Shown: positions 1-10,253 of the stretch, in pieces
How the letters are laid out: every line of letters starts with the position of its first letter
Numbering within the stretch: position 1 is the first letter of the stretch
Assembly: GCF_910592395.1 (NCBI RefSeq)
Contig: NC_088320.1
Coordinates: 4,712,001 to 4,776,000, forward strand
From: Lineus longissimus
Lineage: Eukaryota; Nemertea; Pilidiophora; Heteronemertea; Lineidae
Length of the DNA stretch: 64,000 nucleotides
Direction: 5' to 3'
Notes under the pieces: generated by a model
What the model was told of the DNA's origin: nothing
The model's input: the letters and a program-made list of their open reading frames with translations, nothing else
The model's database searches: none
Translations under genes and position numbers: made by a program

Positions 1-3000
1 ATCTCCAGCGCGACCTCGGTCTCCTCTCAACCCTGGTGGACCAGCATCTCCTGGATCTCCAGCAGGACCTGGTGGGCCAGGAATACCGGGACCGCCATCT
101 TTGCCACTTTCGCCCTGTAAGAGAGAAATTTTGAGTACTCATAATTACATGGGGTGAGGTGCAGTGGAACTCTCTCATTGGGAACACTTCTCGCAGGACA
201 TTGTGGGACTTTGTTTAGACAACAAAAATGAGAGATACATGTAATATACTAGCAGCTAATTAGTTGTTCTACCGGCTTTTCCTAAGCCGCATGCAAAACC
301 GACACCACCTCTTGCAACATCAAAAGAGCAAACAAGATAAAAGCAGTCAGTACGAATGGACAACGCCAACAGCGGACTGCACCATATCATAGTCATAATA
401 TGAGTCAACTTACAGATGAGCCCCTGCCTCCGGGTGCACCTTGCGGGCCAGGTAGACCAGGTTGTCCAATCTGACCGGGTTCGCCGTTCTTTCCGTCTTG
501 ACCTGCTGCACCAGATGGACCGCGTGGGCCGGGCTTTCCGTCAGAACCTGCAAGGTCACAGAATATTGAATGGTATGAGGGAAGGAACTTGTCAACGTCG
601 TATTATCAGCTTGTAGATCAAGGCATCTGTTGGCGTTCAAAGATCACTTCATTTTATCATTTCATGGTCCACTGGCAGATGTTCTTGTTCATCAGGCCCA
701 GCTCGATGTATATATACGAAACTTTGGCCCGTAATGGCCGTAAATTTAATTACAATGAATACATTCATACCTGCAGTTCCTGGACTTCCGCGTGGGCCGG
801 GGGCGCCTTGTATACCAGGTCTGCCCATGTCTCCTGGTGGTCCCTTGTCTCCGTCTGTACCCGCTTTTCCTGCTGAACCGTCCTCTCCCTTGGGTCCTGG
901 TGGTCCGTCATTACCAGCAGGTCCACGACCGCCGGGCTGTCCTCGCTCTCCTTGGAATCCTGGGGGGCCGGGTTGGCCACTGCTGCCACGGGAGCCCTAA
1001 CAAAGAAACAACGATATAATCTATTTAGATCTGTGGCTCGCTTCTACCGCTAACCCTTACCCTTTACCCACTAGGATGAATTCGCCTTGTAATCAGACAG
1101 GAGGAGTTGTGTGTATCAGACATTCGAAGGTGGTTTTGTCGAAATCACTTAAAGGGCGATATCTGATCATTGTGTCAGAGAGAAAACTGTCAAAGTAGCT
1201 CCAGTTCCAGCAGCCCAGATCGGGGAGTCTTCTGCAAATGTGCGGCAAACGTGACAATGAATCGACAGGAATGGTGTACCCACTGCTATCAAGCTCGTTG
1301 AGAAGTAAAATTAAGAAGATACTCGTATCTGGACTGGACAATGAATACCAGAGTGACCAACGCACTTGTTTCATCACGCTTATAGATTTCCAAAATGGCC
1401 CTTGCTTTATATTGAGATTTTATACCAAATTGTGAATTTCGGTGTCTTCAAAAAGACAACGCCAAAATAGAGGGGATCACTCCCGTACTCAAATCTCTCC
1501 ATTGGTATCGGCCGGTAAATAAAATGCAGCAAGTTGGAGAAGCTCACTTCAATGAGAATTAAATCCTTACCCTCTTTCCAGCGGGCCCTCGGGGACCTCG
1601 TGCTCCTGACTCGCCTGGTAGACCGTCCTTTCCATTTGTTCCTGCATCTCCGGCGAAGCCGGGGCTACCCTGTGGACCAACGTCTCCCTTCAGACCTGAG
1701 GATCCTGAGGGCCCTTGTGAGCCTGTCAATCCTGTGGGTCCGGGGAATCCTGGGGCTCCGGATGGACCAGGGGGGCCCATTCCTCCCTTTTCTCCCGACT
1801 CACCGGGGCTACCGTCAGGGCCAGCCTGACCAGGATTTCCTGGTTGACCTGGGGAGCCAGACTCACCACGGGGACCTTGCAGACCTACACTTCCCTTAGC
1901 TCCTGTCGGACCAGAATCTCCCTGTTTAAAATTAGAAAAAGAAGAACATGAGAACAAACATTTGGTAAAAATGTTTTATCGCTGTGAGAAGCTTTATCAA
2001 AGGTAAGAGGCTTTATCAACACCTTGTTGATTTTAACAATACATACTTGATAGATGTTTTTGAAGTCATTGCAATGTATCATTACATTGACTGATTATAA
2101 ATAAGTCAACATTTGCTGATGGCATCTGCTTGTATGATAAACATGATTCCTACCTTCCCTCCGGCTGGGCCTGAGAAGCCTGGTGGACCTGGTTGACCGT
2201 TTGGTCCCGGTGGTCCTGGTGAGCCAGACAGACCATCTATACCGCGCAGACCAGCTGGACCAGGGGAGCCATCACGTCCTCTCTCTCCGGGTGCACCACG
2301 GGGGCCGATAGCTCCGGGGGGTCCAGGCTGACCGATCTCTCCCATAGGACCTTTGGAGCCAGTTTTACCCTCGTTTCCCTTCTTGCCAGGAAGGCCTCGG
2401 AATCCCATGTGTCCCTTGTTGCCAGGCATACCTGGCATACCAGGCATACCTCTGCTGCCGGGCTGTCCTGGAAGACCTCGGGGTCCTGATTCGCCGTCGC
2501 GTCCTTGCTCTCCCTGAAACACAACAGCAGGAGGGGATTGGAGGGGCTTTCATGTCTGTACAAAAGTGGTTCGAGTGGTGCGTTTCACTAACACGCCCAG
2601 AATGTCCTCCTTCTCAATATACTGTACTTCCTAACCTAAGGTTAACAGTGAGAAATATGGCCGCCGAGAATAATTTATTCCGGTAATGCCCATTTATAAT
2701 TTAGTGATAGCCAAGGCCATCACGTGGCGTGATAGAGGTTTGACTGGTTCAATCTGTGTTTCAATAGTGAAACTAACAAATCTGAAGTAGAGTGAAATTA
2801 ACAACTGTCACGAGCTTTGAGTGGAAATGAACATTGTTGCATGGTATAAAGACCATGACTGCTTGAAAGACTTCATAGAAGTCCTAGCTTAGCTTGCATA
2901 ATCATGGCACGCAGAATGTTCGCGTCTTACTCTTTAAAAGAAAAGCTGAAGTACATAGACGGGTACCGAAACCAACAAAGATGCGTAAGGCTGTATTCAG

Positions 3001-6000
3001 AAGAGCACAACATCAAGAAGGCCACGTTCCTGTCTTGGTTGCGCAAGGAGGAGACAATTCGCCACAATTTTGACCACAGCAAAAAAAGGGGCCAAGAGCG
3101 CAAGGTCAAGGACCGCGATGTCGGTGAGTTGCACTTTAACCCTTCACTCTGAAAACTAGGGGTACAATGGAGGTGCTATGGCGTGTACATGTGGAGCAAT
3201 TTTTTTGCTGTATAGCACCTTTTTTACCCATCAGCCCGACGGGTATTGTCGTAGCGTCCGATGTCCGTCTGTACGTTTGTGGACAATTTTGCCATGAAAC
3301 TTGTTGTTGTGTATCTTGGGGTGACTATAGAGGAAGGTTCCTTGCGAAATTTGGCGTGATCCGATATTCAATATGGCTGTCAGTTGGCAAATAATGAATT
3401 ACTATGTTTTGTCTTTCAGGGTATTGGCCTGAGATGGAAGTTGAGATGTCGGAGTGGTTTCGTGATAAAAGACAAATTGGTATGCTAGTCAGTATCGAAG
3501 ATCTAAAGGAGAGGGCGATGATCGAGTTTCAACAGTGGTGGGACCAGCTTCCTGAAGAAACCCAAGCCGACATTGTAACTAGTAAACCTGAACGCTCAAA
3601 CCTTGCTGCATCAAATGGTTGGTTTGAAGGTTTCAAGAAAAGATAAACTCAGAATGAGTCTATTGTTTTCAAGTGAAACAACAATTCTGCTGATAAGCTG
3701 TTTCTCTTAGTATACCTCTCAAAATGCTTAATGCTAAAATGGTTAAATAAAGTGTATAGCGCTTTCATCATGTTCATCCCAATCATGTTAACATCTCTGC
3801 TATTTCAATTTCTAGACAAAACATTTCCCTGCGGAAAGTGACGAAAGATACCAGGGGCCATATTTACAAAGCCCTCGCAACTTTTCGACCACGCTAATCT
3901 TTTGTCTGACAGTCAGTGAACAATAGGGTGTATGCAGGTGAAAAATAGATTTGCGTGGTCGCAGAGATGCGAGGGCTTTGTAAATACGGCCCCAGGACGA
4001 TACCTAGGACGCTGAGAATCTCATTGCCGAGTTCCGTGCCAACTTTTTTCAAACAGTTGGAGAGATGGCATTCCGCATCATCGGCAACATGGACGAAACG
4101 TTCATGCAGATGGACAGTATACACAACAGGACGTATGAACAGATCAACATCAAGAGCAGTCGGGGAAGCAGGTGGACTAGTGCAGTTCATTCCACCTGGC
4201 TGTACGGCATTTGTGCAGCCGTTAGACTGCACCGTTATGCGCGCATTCAAAGCCAGGGCACGCAATGCGTGGAAAGCATGGAAAACAACCAACACTGGTG
4301 AGGATGGACAGTGTCCACGAATTCCATGGGAAGCTGTCCTTAAAATTGTGTCTGCATCATGGGATGGGATTGCCTTGGAGGCTATTGTCCGAGCTTGGGG
4401 CGCGGCAGGGCTCTTGCACTATCCAGCTGATGTGGATGATTTACTGATTGGCAATGAGGAATTGGATGATGAAGACGACCTTGAATTTGACATGGATATA
4501 GAGTAATTACAGACTGAGAATAGGCCTACGTTTTCCAGTAATGTAAAGATTCAGTGCACAGCGATCCTATTTACGCCAATTTGTCAATAAAGGTTGCAAT
4601 CAAGAAATTTCGTTCAAGTGTTTTACCTCAATGATTAAACAGTTGCTCCTTAAGAGCACCCAACAATTGAAAAGCCAGGGGCTTTCGCACGAGCGTACAA
4701 TGGTTAATGACTAGTGTCTGTCTAGCCACAATACCAGCCCGATTATCAAGAAATGCGGAAATGATCACCAGGCCTCGGATAACATTTCCTGTAATGCACA
4801 CGTCCATTGTTGGCACGCATGACTACTGAATTAAAATCACTATTGAAACGCAAATTGAACCCTCAAACCCCTATCAAAGGGAAATTACAAACAGTGGGCA
4901 TTACCTGAAATAATTTATTCTTGGCGGACATAATCCTTACTGTTAACCTTAGGTTAGGAAGTACAGTAGTTTGTCTTTTACTTTTACATATCCATACATA
5001 TCATAATACGTTTTCCCCTTCCATTGCTACCAAATTTCTTCTCGATATTTCACCTCAAATTATGATACAAATATCATGAATTCAAATATTGGTTGCACTG
5101 AATAAAGCGCATGAACAAAATGAAGAATAACTTACGTCCTTGCCAGCGAATCCGGGTGGTCCTGGTGGTCCTCGTGCACCATTGGGGCCTGGTGATCCTG
5201 AGTCTCCGGGCTCGCCTCGCAGTCCTTGGAATCCTGGTGTACCGGCTGGTCCAGGTGGTCCTGGGGGTCCTCGGGCGCCTGGTGGGCCCTGCAAAATAAA
5301 GTACAGTATATTTTTAGGATCAACAGACACGGTTCTTACTCAAATTTGGACGTGATCATGCCAAGTCGAAATTGTGGATTTAAAGCGGGACTATAGACAG
5401 ACACAGGAGACACTGGCTATAATGTTTTCGCAACCTAAGTCTAGATCTTCCAGACTTATGTAGATCTTTTACCAAAACTAAAAAACCCATTTAGGAACAG
5501 GACGCAATATCAAACCAGTAATTACTGCATCCTACAATTCAAGTAAAGTTAGAGCCCGATTTCAATGAACGTACTGGACGAGCAGTCATAGTGGCAGCCT
5601 GTCCCCATCCTGCGTTTGGTCCGGGTCCTTTCTCGCCCTGCTGGGCCTGGTATTGACTGAGATAGCCCCACCACGTCTCACGAGAAGGCTCGGGTCCTCT
5701 GCTTCCGGTCTCTCCGGGGATACCATTATCTCCATCCTCGCCGGGGTCACCAATGGGTCCTTGTTTGCCCTGGCGGCCGGTTCGTCCGGGTGGGCCGGTA
5801 GGGTCAGGTCGTTTTTTGGCTTCTCGGTGGGTGCCGCTAGGTTGTGCCTCGGCTTCGGTGTCAGCCTCGAGTTGGCCCTGTAGATTTTCATAATGCTGCC
5901 TCTGAGGAAACAAAGAAGAGGTGAATAAAATGAGTTTGGCCGTATGTATTTTCTTCCAATAGCAAGAGTGACACACGTCTTTCAGTAATCCGACCTTGCG

Positions 6001-9000
6001 TCTGGACCACTGGTCATTTCTGATGGATTTGTCAATACGATACTTGTCCAAGGAGGGGCAATCTCACCTTTTTTGAGAATTGAAACAATGCGACTTCATT
6101 ATCTGAGCTTACTTAGGATCTCGTGAATCAAGCAACCTTTAGGCCCCTCTCTGAAATCTTCTTCAAAATCAATTGACGTAAGCTCCCACCTAATTTATCT
6201 CTTCATCCAATATCAAAGGACCATATTCTTTGTTTCATATTGTTTACCCGAATATTGCCTTGTGTGGGATACCGGGTGCTTACCTCCGCTGCCGCCATTT
6301 GACCGCCGGCCGCGCACTGACCGCAGCACTCCTCGAAGGCAGGGTGGTATCCATCCCCACTACATGGGAGGTCACGGCAAAGGTATTTATCACATGTGAA
6401 TTCTCCATTTTCGCAAGTGCATACAAAGCAGGGGTCCTTGACACCGTATGGAGTCCATTTGTCCAAATGTTCGTATGTTTCTCCCATATAATTACAGCTT
6501 GAACCTGCATCTGGAGAGAGAAAATGTTGGAAACAAGGTGTGAAATATATTATTGACCTTTTCTGCACGGGCGGGAATTTGAACCCAAAATGCGAGAATG
6601 AGCCAAACGCCAGAACTCGCAATATCTGACAATCATTGTCTCATAAGAATATCTAAAGAGCTTTTCAGATATTTACAAAAATACGTCAATTAGGTTACCC
6701 CTGTGGCGAGGTCGTCTCGACTTTTTGAGAATGTGTTTACATAATCTCATTGTTCAAAACTAATGAGATAGGCCTATTGGCTTTTTTAGTCATCGTTTTC
6801 ATGGAGGTCTACAGGATGCTGATGTTTGGGATTAGGTCATGTTCTACATATTTGTTCTTTATACGACTCAAATCGTACACAAGAACTGCTTCTTGAACTT
6901 CGGTGATAATCTTTCATATCTTTAGTGGCGATTTTTCTTGGGAGAATTGTCGATTCCTGTCGCATGCAAAGCTATGATCACAGCGAACAACATTTCGTCG
7001 CATGCGATCTTGATTGCAGGTGATAGCGACAAAACTGCGTTCACAGAGAATTGAAATTACTAAGAAGGCTTATCATAACAAAGTCTTCTTTCAAATTTCA
7101 TGTGTTCCATGTCTGATAAAAAAATATCTTTGAACTACATGAACCTGGGTGACTTTCTGCGTCACCCGTGGTCCTTTCCTACAGCTCTGCGAACTGCATG
7201 CAGCGGGATGACTCGATTCTCATACCAAGGTTGACCTAAGGCCACATTTTCACGACAGCTGACATTGGCAAAATGGGTCGTGAATCAAGCACAACGGTGA
7301 CTGCCGAGTGTCCTGAGATAAGGTAACATCCCCGGATGACACTGAAGTTTGCTGCGTGCAGATATTTTGATAATTGGAAACAGGCAACTGGTACGATCAT
7401 TACCGGCTGTCCTGAAACGTGAGCATTGAGGACAATGTGAACTGTTTTTGATTACATTTGCAATCTAGCCAAGATAAAGTAAGGCGTCCCTGGGTCAGCT
7501 AACCAGAGTCACTTTCAAAACGAAGTAAATGCAAATTTTAAGGGTGAATCTGTTCTTTGTTTTCCAGAGAACAGCCTCCCATGTTTTAGGAGGCATTCAC
7601 TTCATTTTGATGGAGTTCTAAATGCTTTAGGATTTCAAGTTCTTGCCAAAATGGCAGTGCCTATGTTCAGCCCTATAAGACAAAAGCAGCGACTTCTAAT
7701 TCGTAAAGACTAAAAAGATATACATTGATAAATGAAAGGACCAGACGAATTAACCAAATTAAGGCCTTCTTGGTTAATTACTCATAATTACGGCCGGGCC
7801 ATGTCTGGGTCTGCGCAAGAAGAAGAATGGATTTTTTTCAAATTATACTTAACACGAGTAAATTTTTTTATATAAAGTGGGTCGCGCGATAATAGATTGC
7901 AGTCTTGCCGTCTTCGAAGCAATGGGACCAATTAACTCTCATTCTAAATACCATTAAACCAGTAGCCCCATTCTTTCTTATATACCTCTTGACACGTAGC
8001 AAGAACAAGTACAAGGCTGACCCAGACTGACCCTAATCAGGATTGCAAGCGTGAGTTGTCCCAAGCCCAGAATCTCGATTCCAAATCGGAAATCTCGAGA
8101 TGCAGAACAAAAAGTCCGGAAAGCCGAGAATACAGCTGAGATTACAACTGGAAGCTGAAAAAAATCGTATCCTCTGCTAAGGAGAGTGCAGCAGCAGTAG
8201 TAACAAATTTTCATTGTTGTCTAGGCCATGGTTTTGATATAGTTTTTATCATCGCTTATTTCTGGACCACCAACCTTTTTTCTACCGATTTGTTTTTTTA
8301 ACGAATCGACAGATCGGGTATCATGAAGAACCGTGCAATGAACATAAAAACATTGGGTTCTTGGGTTCATAATGCGCACTGTGGAGAACGCCACTTAAAA
8401 AATGGTAAAAGGGTACAAAGAAATGTCCAAGTGTTATCACATTTTTTGTCATATATATAATCAATCTTTTGAAAATAATTTTTGAAAAACAGACTTTTAT
8501 ACAATCCTTGCAAAAAAATGTCCGTGGTCATTGAATTAAGCATTACTATTAAAAAGCGATGTCTTATGACAAAAATAATGCAATAAAGTGATCTTATGTA
8601 ACATATGTGAATGTTCCCCATATTTCAGTGTTCCCACACAACATGTAGAGCAGTAGAACGGAAATCCGAAGATCTGTGGTTCGAATCCCAGGCAAGGAAA
8701 CTTTTGTTTACAGTAATAATTCCGCTCTTTCATTTCATGCAGCAGACAGCCAGTGAGACCAAGATTTTTCAATTTAGTAGAAAACCGAGAAAAGTAGCAC
8801 CGATCGATGGGAAGAGATCCTGTTACTGAGCGATGATGGCACAACAGAATTAAGCGAAAGAACACAGCCCAAACGGTTAAGTTTCAGGTCCGCCGTAAAC
8901 AGCAGCACGCAAAGAGACTGATGATCATTGTCGTCACATGTTAACCTCACACTTAATACGTTGCAGTTGGAGAGAATTTTGATTGACGAAATCATAGGCA

Positions 9001-10053
9001 ATAGCCTCGACAAGGTGAATCCCAAGATTCCGATGAACATGTATTTTGATATTTCAATCACTAGGCCTAAAACTTGCTTTGTAACAGTACAACATCAATA
9101 AGCTTTTCCCTCACAAACTAGGCATATCTCCAGGGCGAGACTGAAGAAGAATAACGCCAAGATAAAGATAGCGCCAAGTTGTCTTCTTTTAAACCACTCT
9201 GATAGCAGAACATTGCAGGATAATCCAACGGCGAACATGCAAGCGGTAAAACGTGTTGGAAAACGTGTGTAATAATCATATAAAATTGCAACAATATTCA
9301 TAAAATTAAAACATGAACAGTGAACATGTTCTATGCGAGAAAGTGAGCGCTGCTATTAGTAAGATCCGCTATTGGGAAAAAGGTTAAATGGTTTTCCTTC
9401 CCACCCCGGGCCCATTTGAATATTCAATAGAAGCGCATTTTCTTTTGCAGAATGCAGGGATAAGTTTAAAATTACATGTTGTCCATCAATGGGTGCAACA
9501 TGTGTTAACAACGAAATGATATATACCAAATTGGTGTCGTTGCATTCTGATTATGACAACATTTGCTTACAAAGCCTATGTCTATGGGAAGGAAATTCAA
9601 TAGTCGAATGCGAACATTTCTGACAAACGCAAAAATGTCCTCTAGCTTTGCTTTTGGGACTTTATCTGTGTATTACACGCCCGCAGGGCTTTCATGAACG
9701 ACGCAACAATGCTATGGTGTAATCGGTCGCAAGCCACACCCATTTCGTGCTATCGTAAGCAGTATATGAAGTGCTTTGTTCCATTTTACAGAGTAGTTTG
9801 TTCGATAGTCCAATTCTGCTTAATGATAGTCCAAAAACGCCAAAGAGCCCAAGAGACGATGAGTCATGTAATCCCAGTTCCTTTGTTCTATTCCATGTTC
9901 ACTATCCTGAAACCTGGAAGCTTTGGAAAGCAATGTTGTACGGAATGGACGCATGCTGATAATATGTGATAGCTTACCCTTTACCACTCCTGCTGCTGCT
10001 AACGTGACCACGGTCAAAAGCCCTAAGGCTTGCATCACTGCGTCCCGCGTCAT
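1..10053 (-). CDS. Fibrillar collagen alpha chain, clade A-like, 5' part (nine exons, continues past left edge)
   Basis: Structural extracellular-matrix procollagen chain. Exons in transcript order: 9978-10053, 6284-6510, 5575-5901, 5136-5288, 2154-2513, 1571-1921, 771-996, 414-547 and 1-114 (open at the edge). Every junction has GT/AG ends and matching phase, and the exons join into exactly 656 codons without a stop. Order of parts: signal peptide; VWC domain with ten cysteines; N-propeptide with a minor Gly-X-Y helix; a non-helical segment; then an uninterrupted Gly-X-Y major helix from 5288 onward. The first helical exon resembles the start of the main helix in clade A fibrillar collagens (types I, II, III), and the N-terminal VWC domain agrees with that clade (family knowledge). 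The C-terminal propeptide, which would settle the class, lies outside the window. An earlier start codon in the same frame is only GTG; the ATG at 10053 directly precedes a good signal sequence. Confidence 0.93.
2904..3645 (+). pseudogene. Transposase N-terminal part (psq/CENP-B type HTH), truncated
   Basis: Two exons, 2904-3123 and 3420-3645, join in phase 1 across a GTGAGT...TTTCAG intron. The first encodes a psq-like helix-turn-helix ([20 protein letters not shown]). The second encodes a Tc5/CENP-B-type DNA-binding domain ending GWFEGFKKR just before a stop. In intact pogo-family transposases the DDE catalytic domain follows that motif, so the protein is cut short here. The intron could instead be decay; the clean phase favours a real one. 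Confidence 0.7.
3853..3993. mobile_element. Small inverted-repeat element (MITE, hAT-like ends) nested in the transposon
   Basis: About 140 bp whose two ends are inverted copies of each other over roughly 45-50 bp: CAGGGGCCATATTTACAAAG at the left and its near complement at the right, converging on a short spacer. The CAGGG-type start and a loosely matching 8-bp flank (AAAGATAC against GACGATAC, 6 of 8 bases) suggest a non-autonomous hAT element. The flank match is weak, so the superfamily is tentative. Confidence 0.6.
4065..4506 (+). pseudogene. Transposase DDE-domain remnant with internal deletion
   Basis: The first DDE motif region ([11 protein letters not shown]) is read in one frame from 4065. 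The C-terminal region ([14 protein letters not shown] and onward to a very acidic end at 4506) is read in another. In intact pogo-like transposases these two regions are separated by a stretch carrying the second catalytic Asp; here they nearly touch near 4170. The element has therefore lost catalytic residues and shifted frame. Confidence 0.75.
5575..5901 (-). CDS. Collagen exon 3: N-propeptide minor helix and N-telopeptide region
   Basis: A 109-codon phase-0 exon. An acidic, Gln-rich stretch leads into about twelve Gly-X-Y triplets (the minor helix, [20 protein letters not shown] and following). A non-helical segment rich in Trp, Tyr and Gln ([13 protein letters not shown]) comes next, and the main helix starts in the next exon. 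This is the layout of an N-propeptide plus N-telopeptide. I cannot place the N-proteinase cleavage site with confidence. Confidence 0.85.
6284..6510 (-). CDS. Collagen exon 2: von Willebrand factor C domain
   Basis: Encodes a chordin-type VWC module with ten cysteines, including the diagnostic C-x-C pair (FVCTC) and the CC-x2-C end (ECCGQC). It is preceded by a polypyrimidine tract and AG, and ends in phase 0 at GTAAGC. In fibrillar procollagens this domain sits in the N-propeptide, where it can bind growth factors (family knowledge). Confidence 0.92.
6511..9977 (-). other. Collagen intron 1, no gene recognised
   Basis: A 3.5 kb AT-rich intron between the signal-peptide and VWC exons. I see no coding sequence. 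Two short stretches resemble a tRNA internal B box (8678-8688 on plus; around 6565-6585 on minus), possibly decayed SINEs. Large first introns often carry enhancers, but nothing specific can be named. Confidence 0.5.
8678..8688 (+). repeat. tRNA B-box-like sequence, possible SINE remnant
   Basis: GGTTCGAATCC matches the RNA polymerase III B box exactly, about 40 bp after a sequence that only loosely resembles an A box. No cloverleaf forms around it, so it is not called a tRNA gene. Confidence 0.25.
9978..10053 (-). CDS. Collagen exon 1: signal peptide
   Basis: Short first coding exon beginning [20 protein letters not shown], a charged start followed by a hydrophobic core, typical of a secretory signal. 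It ends in phase 1 at a GTAAGC donor. The leftover G joins the AT of the VWC exon to make GAT (Asp), which confirms the 3.5 kb first intron. Confidence 0.85.
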
Positions 10054-10243
10054 GGTGGTTAATAACGAACCTGGCGTTGCCAGGTCTTGACTAAGTCTTA
10101 ACACACTGTACCCTCGCGGGCAATCTCTTGATCCTCAGAGCCGTCCGTAGGCCCTAGTGCCACCTTAGAGCATCACTAGACGATTCCCGCGGAAAGACTT
10201 GAGGTTCTCTTGGCTACTAGCGATAGGTACACGCCTTACACAG

Positions 10244-10253
10244 GCTTTTAAAG
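10244..10253 (-). promoter_or_regulatory. Possible TATA-like element upstream of the collagen gene
   Basis: On the minus strand CTTTAAAAG lies about 195 bp upstream of the collagen ATG. It is the only TATA-like word I noticed near the start; the transcription start is unknown. Confidence 0.25.

Larger units (their letters stand above)
2622..4966 (+). mobile_element. Degenerate pogo/Tigger-like DNA transposon in a collagen intron
   Basis: Imperfect terminal inverted repeats of about 71 bp (2622-2692 and 4895-4966) start CTGTACTTCCTAACCTAAGG. They are flanked by TA on both sides (2620-2621 and 4967-4968), the target duplication of the Tc1/mariner/pogo superfamily. Inside, on the plus strand, are remnants of a CENP-B-like transposase: two DNA-binding helix-turn-helix regions and pieces of a DDE domain. 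The insertion lies in the intron between collagen exons 5136-5288 and 2154-2513, antisense to the host gene. The catalytic core is incomplete, so it should not move on its own. Confidence 0.88.

Noticed and set aside
416-5355. Plus-strand and alternative-frame open frames over the collagen exons
   Set aside because: Gly/Pro-rich composition keeps several frames open. Only the minus-strand Gly-X-Y frames have splice sites and continuous phase.
8678-8688. tRNA gene
   Set aside because: Only the B box is convincing; no acceptor stem or cloverleaf forms around it.
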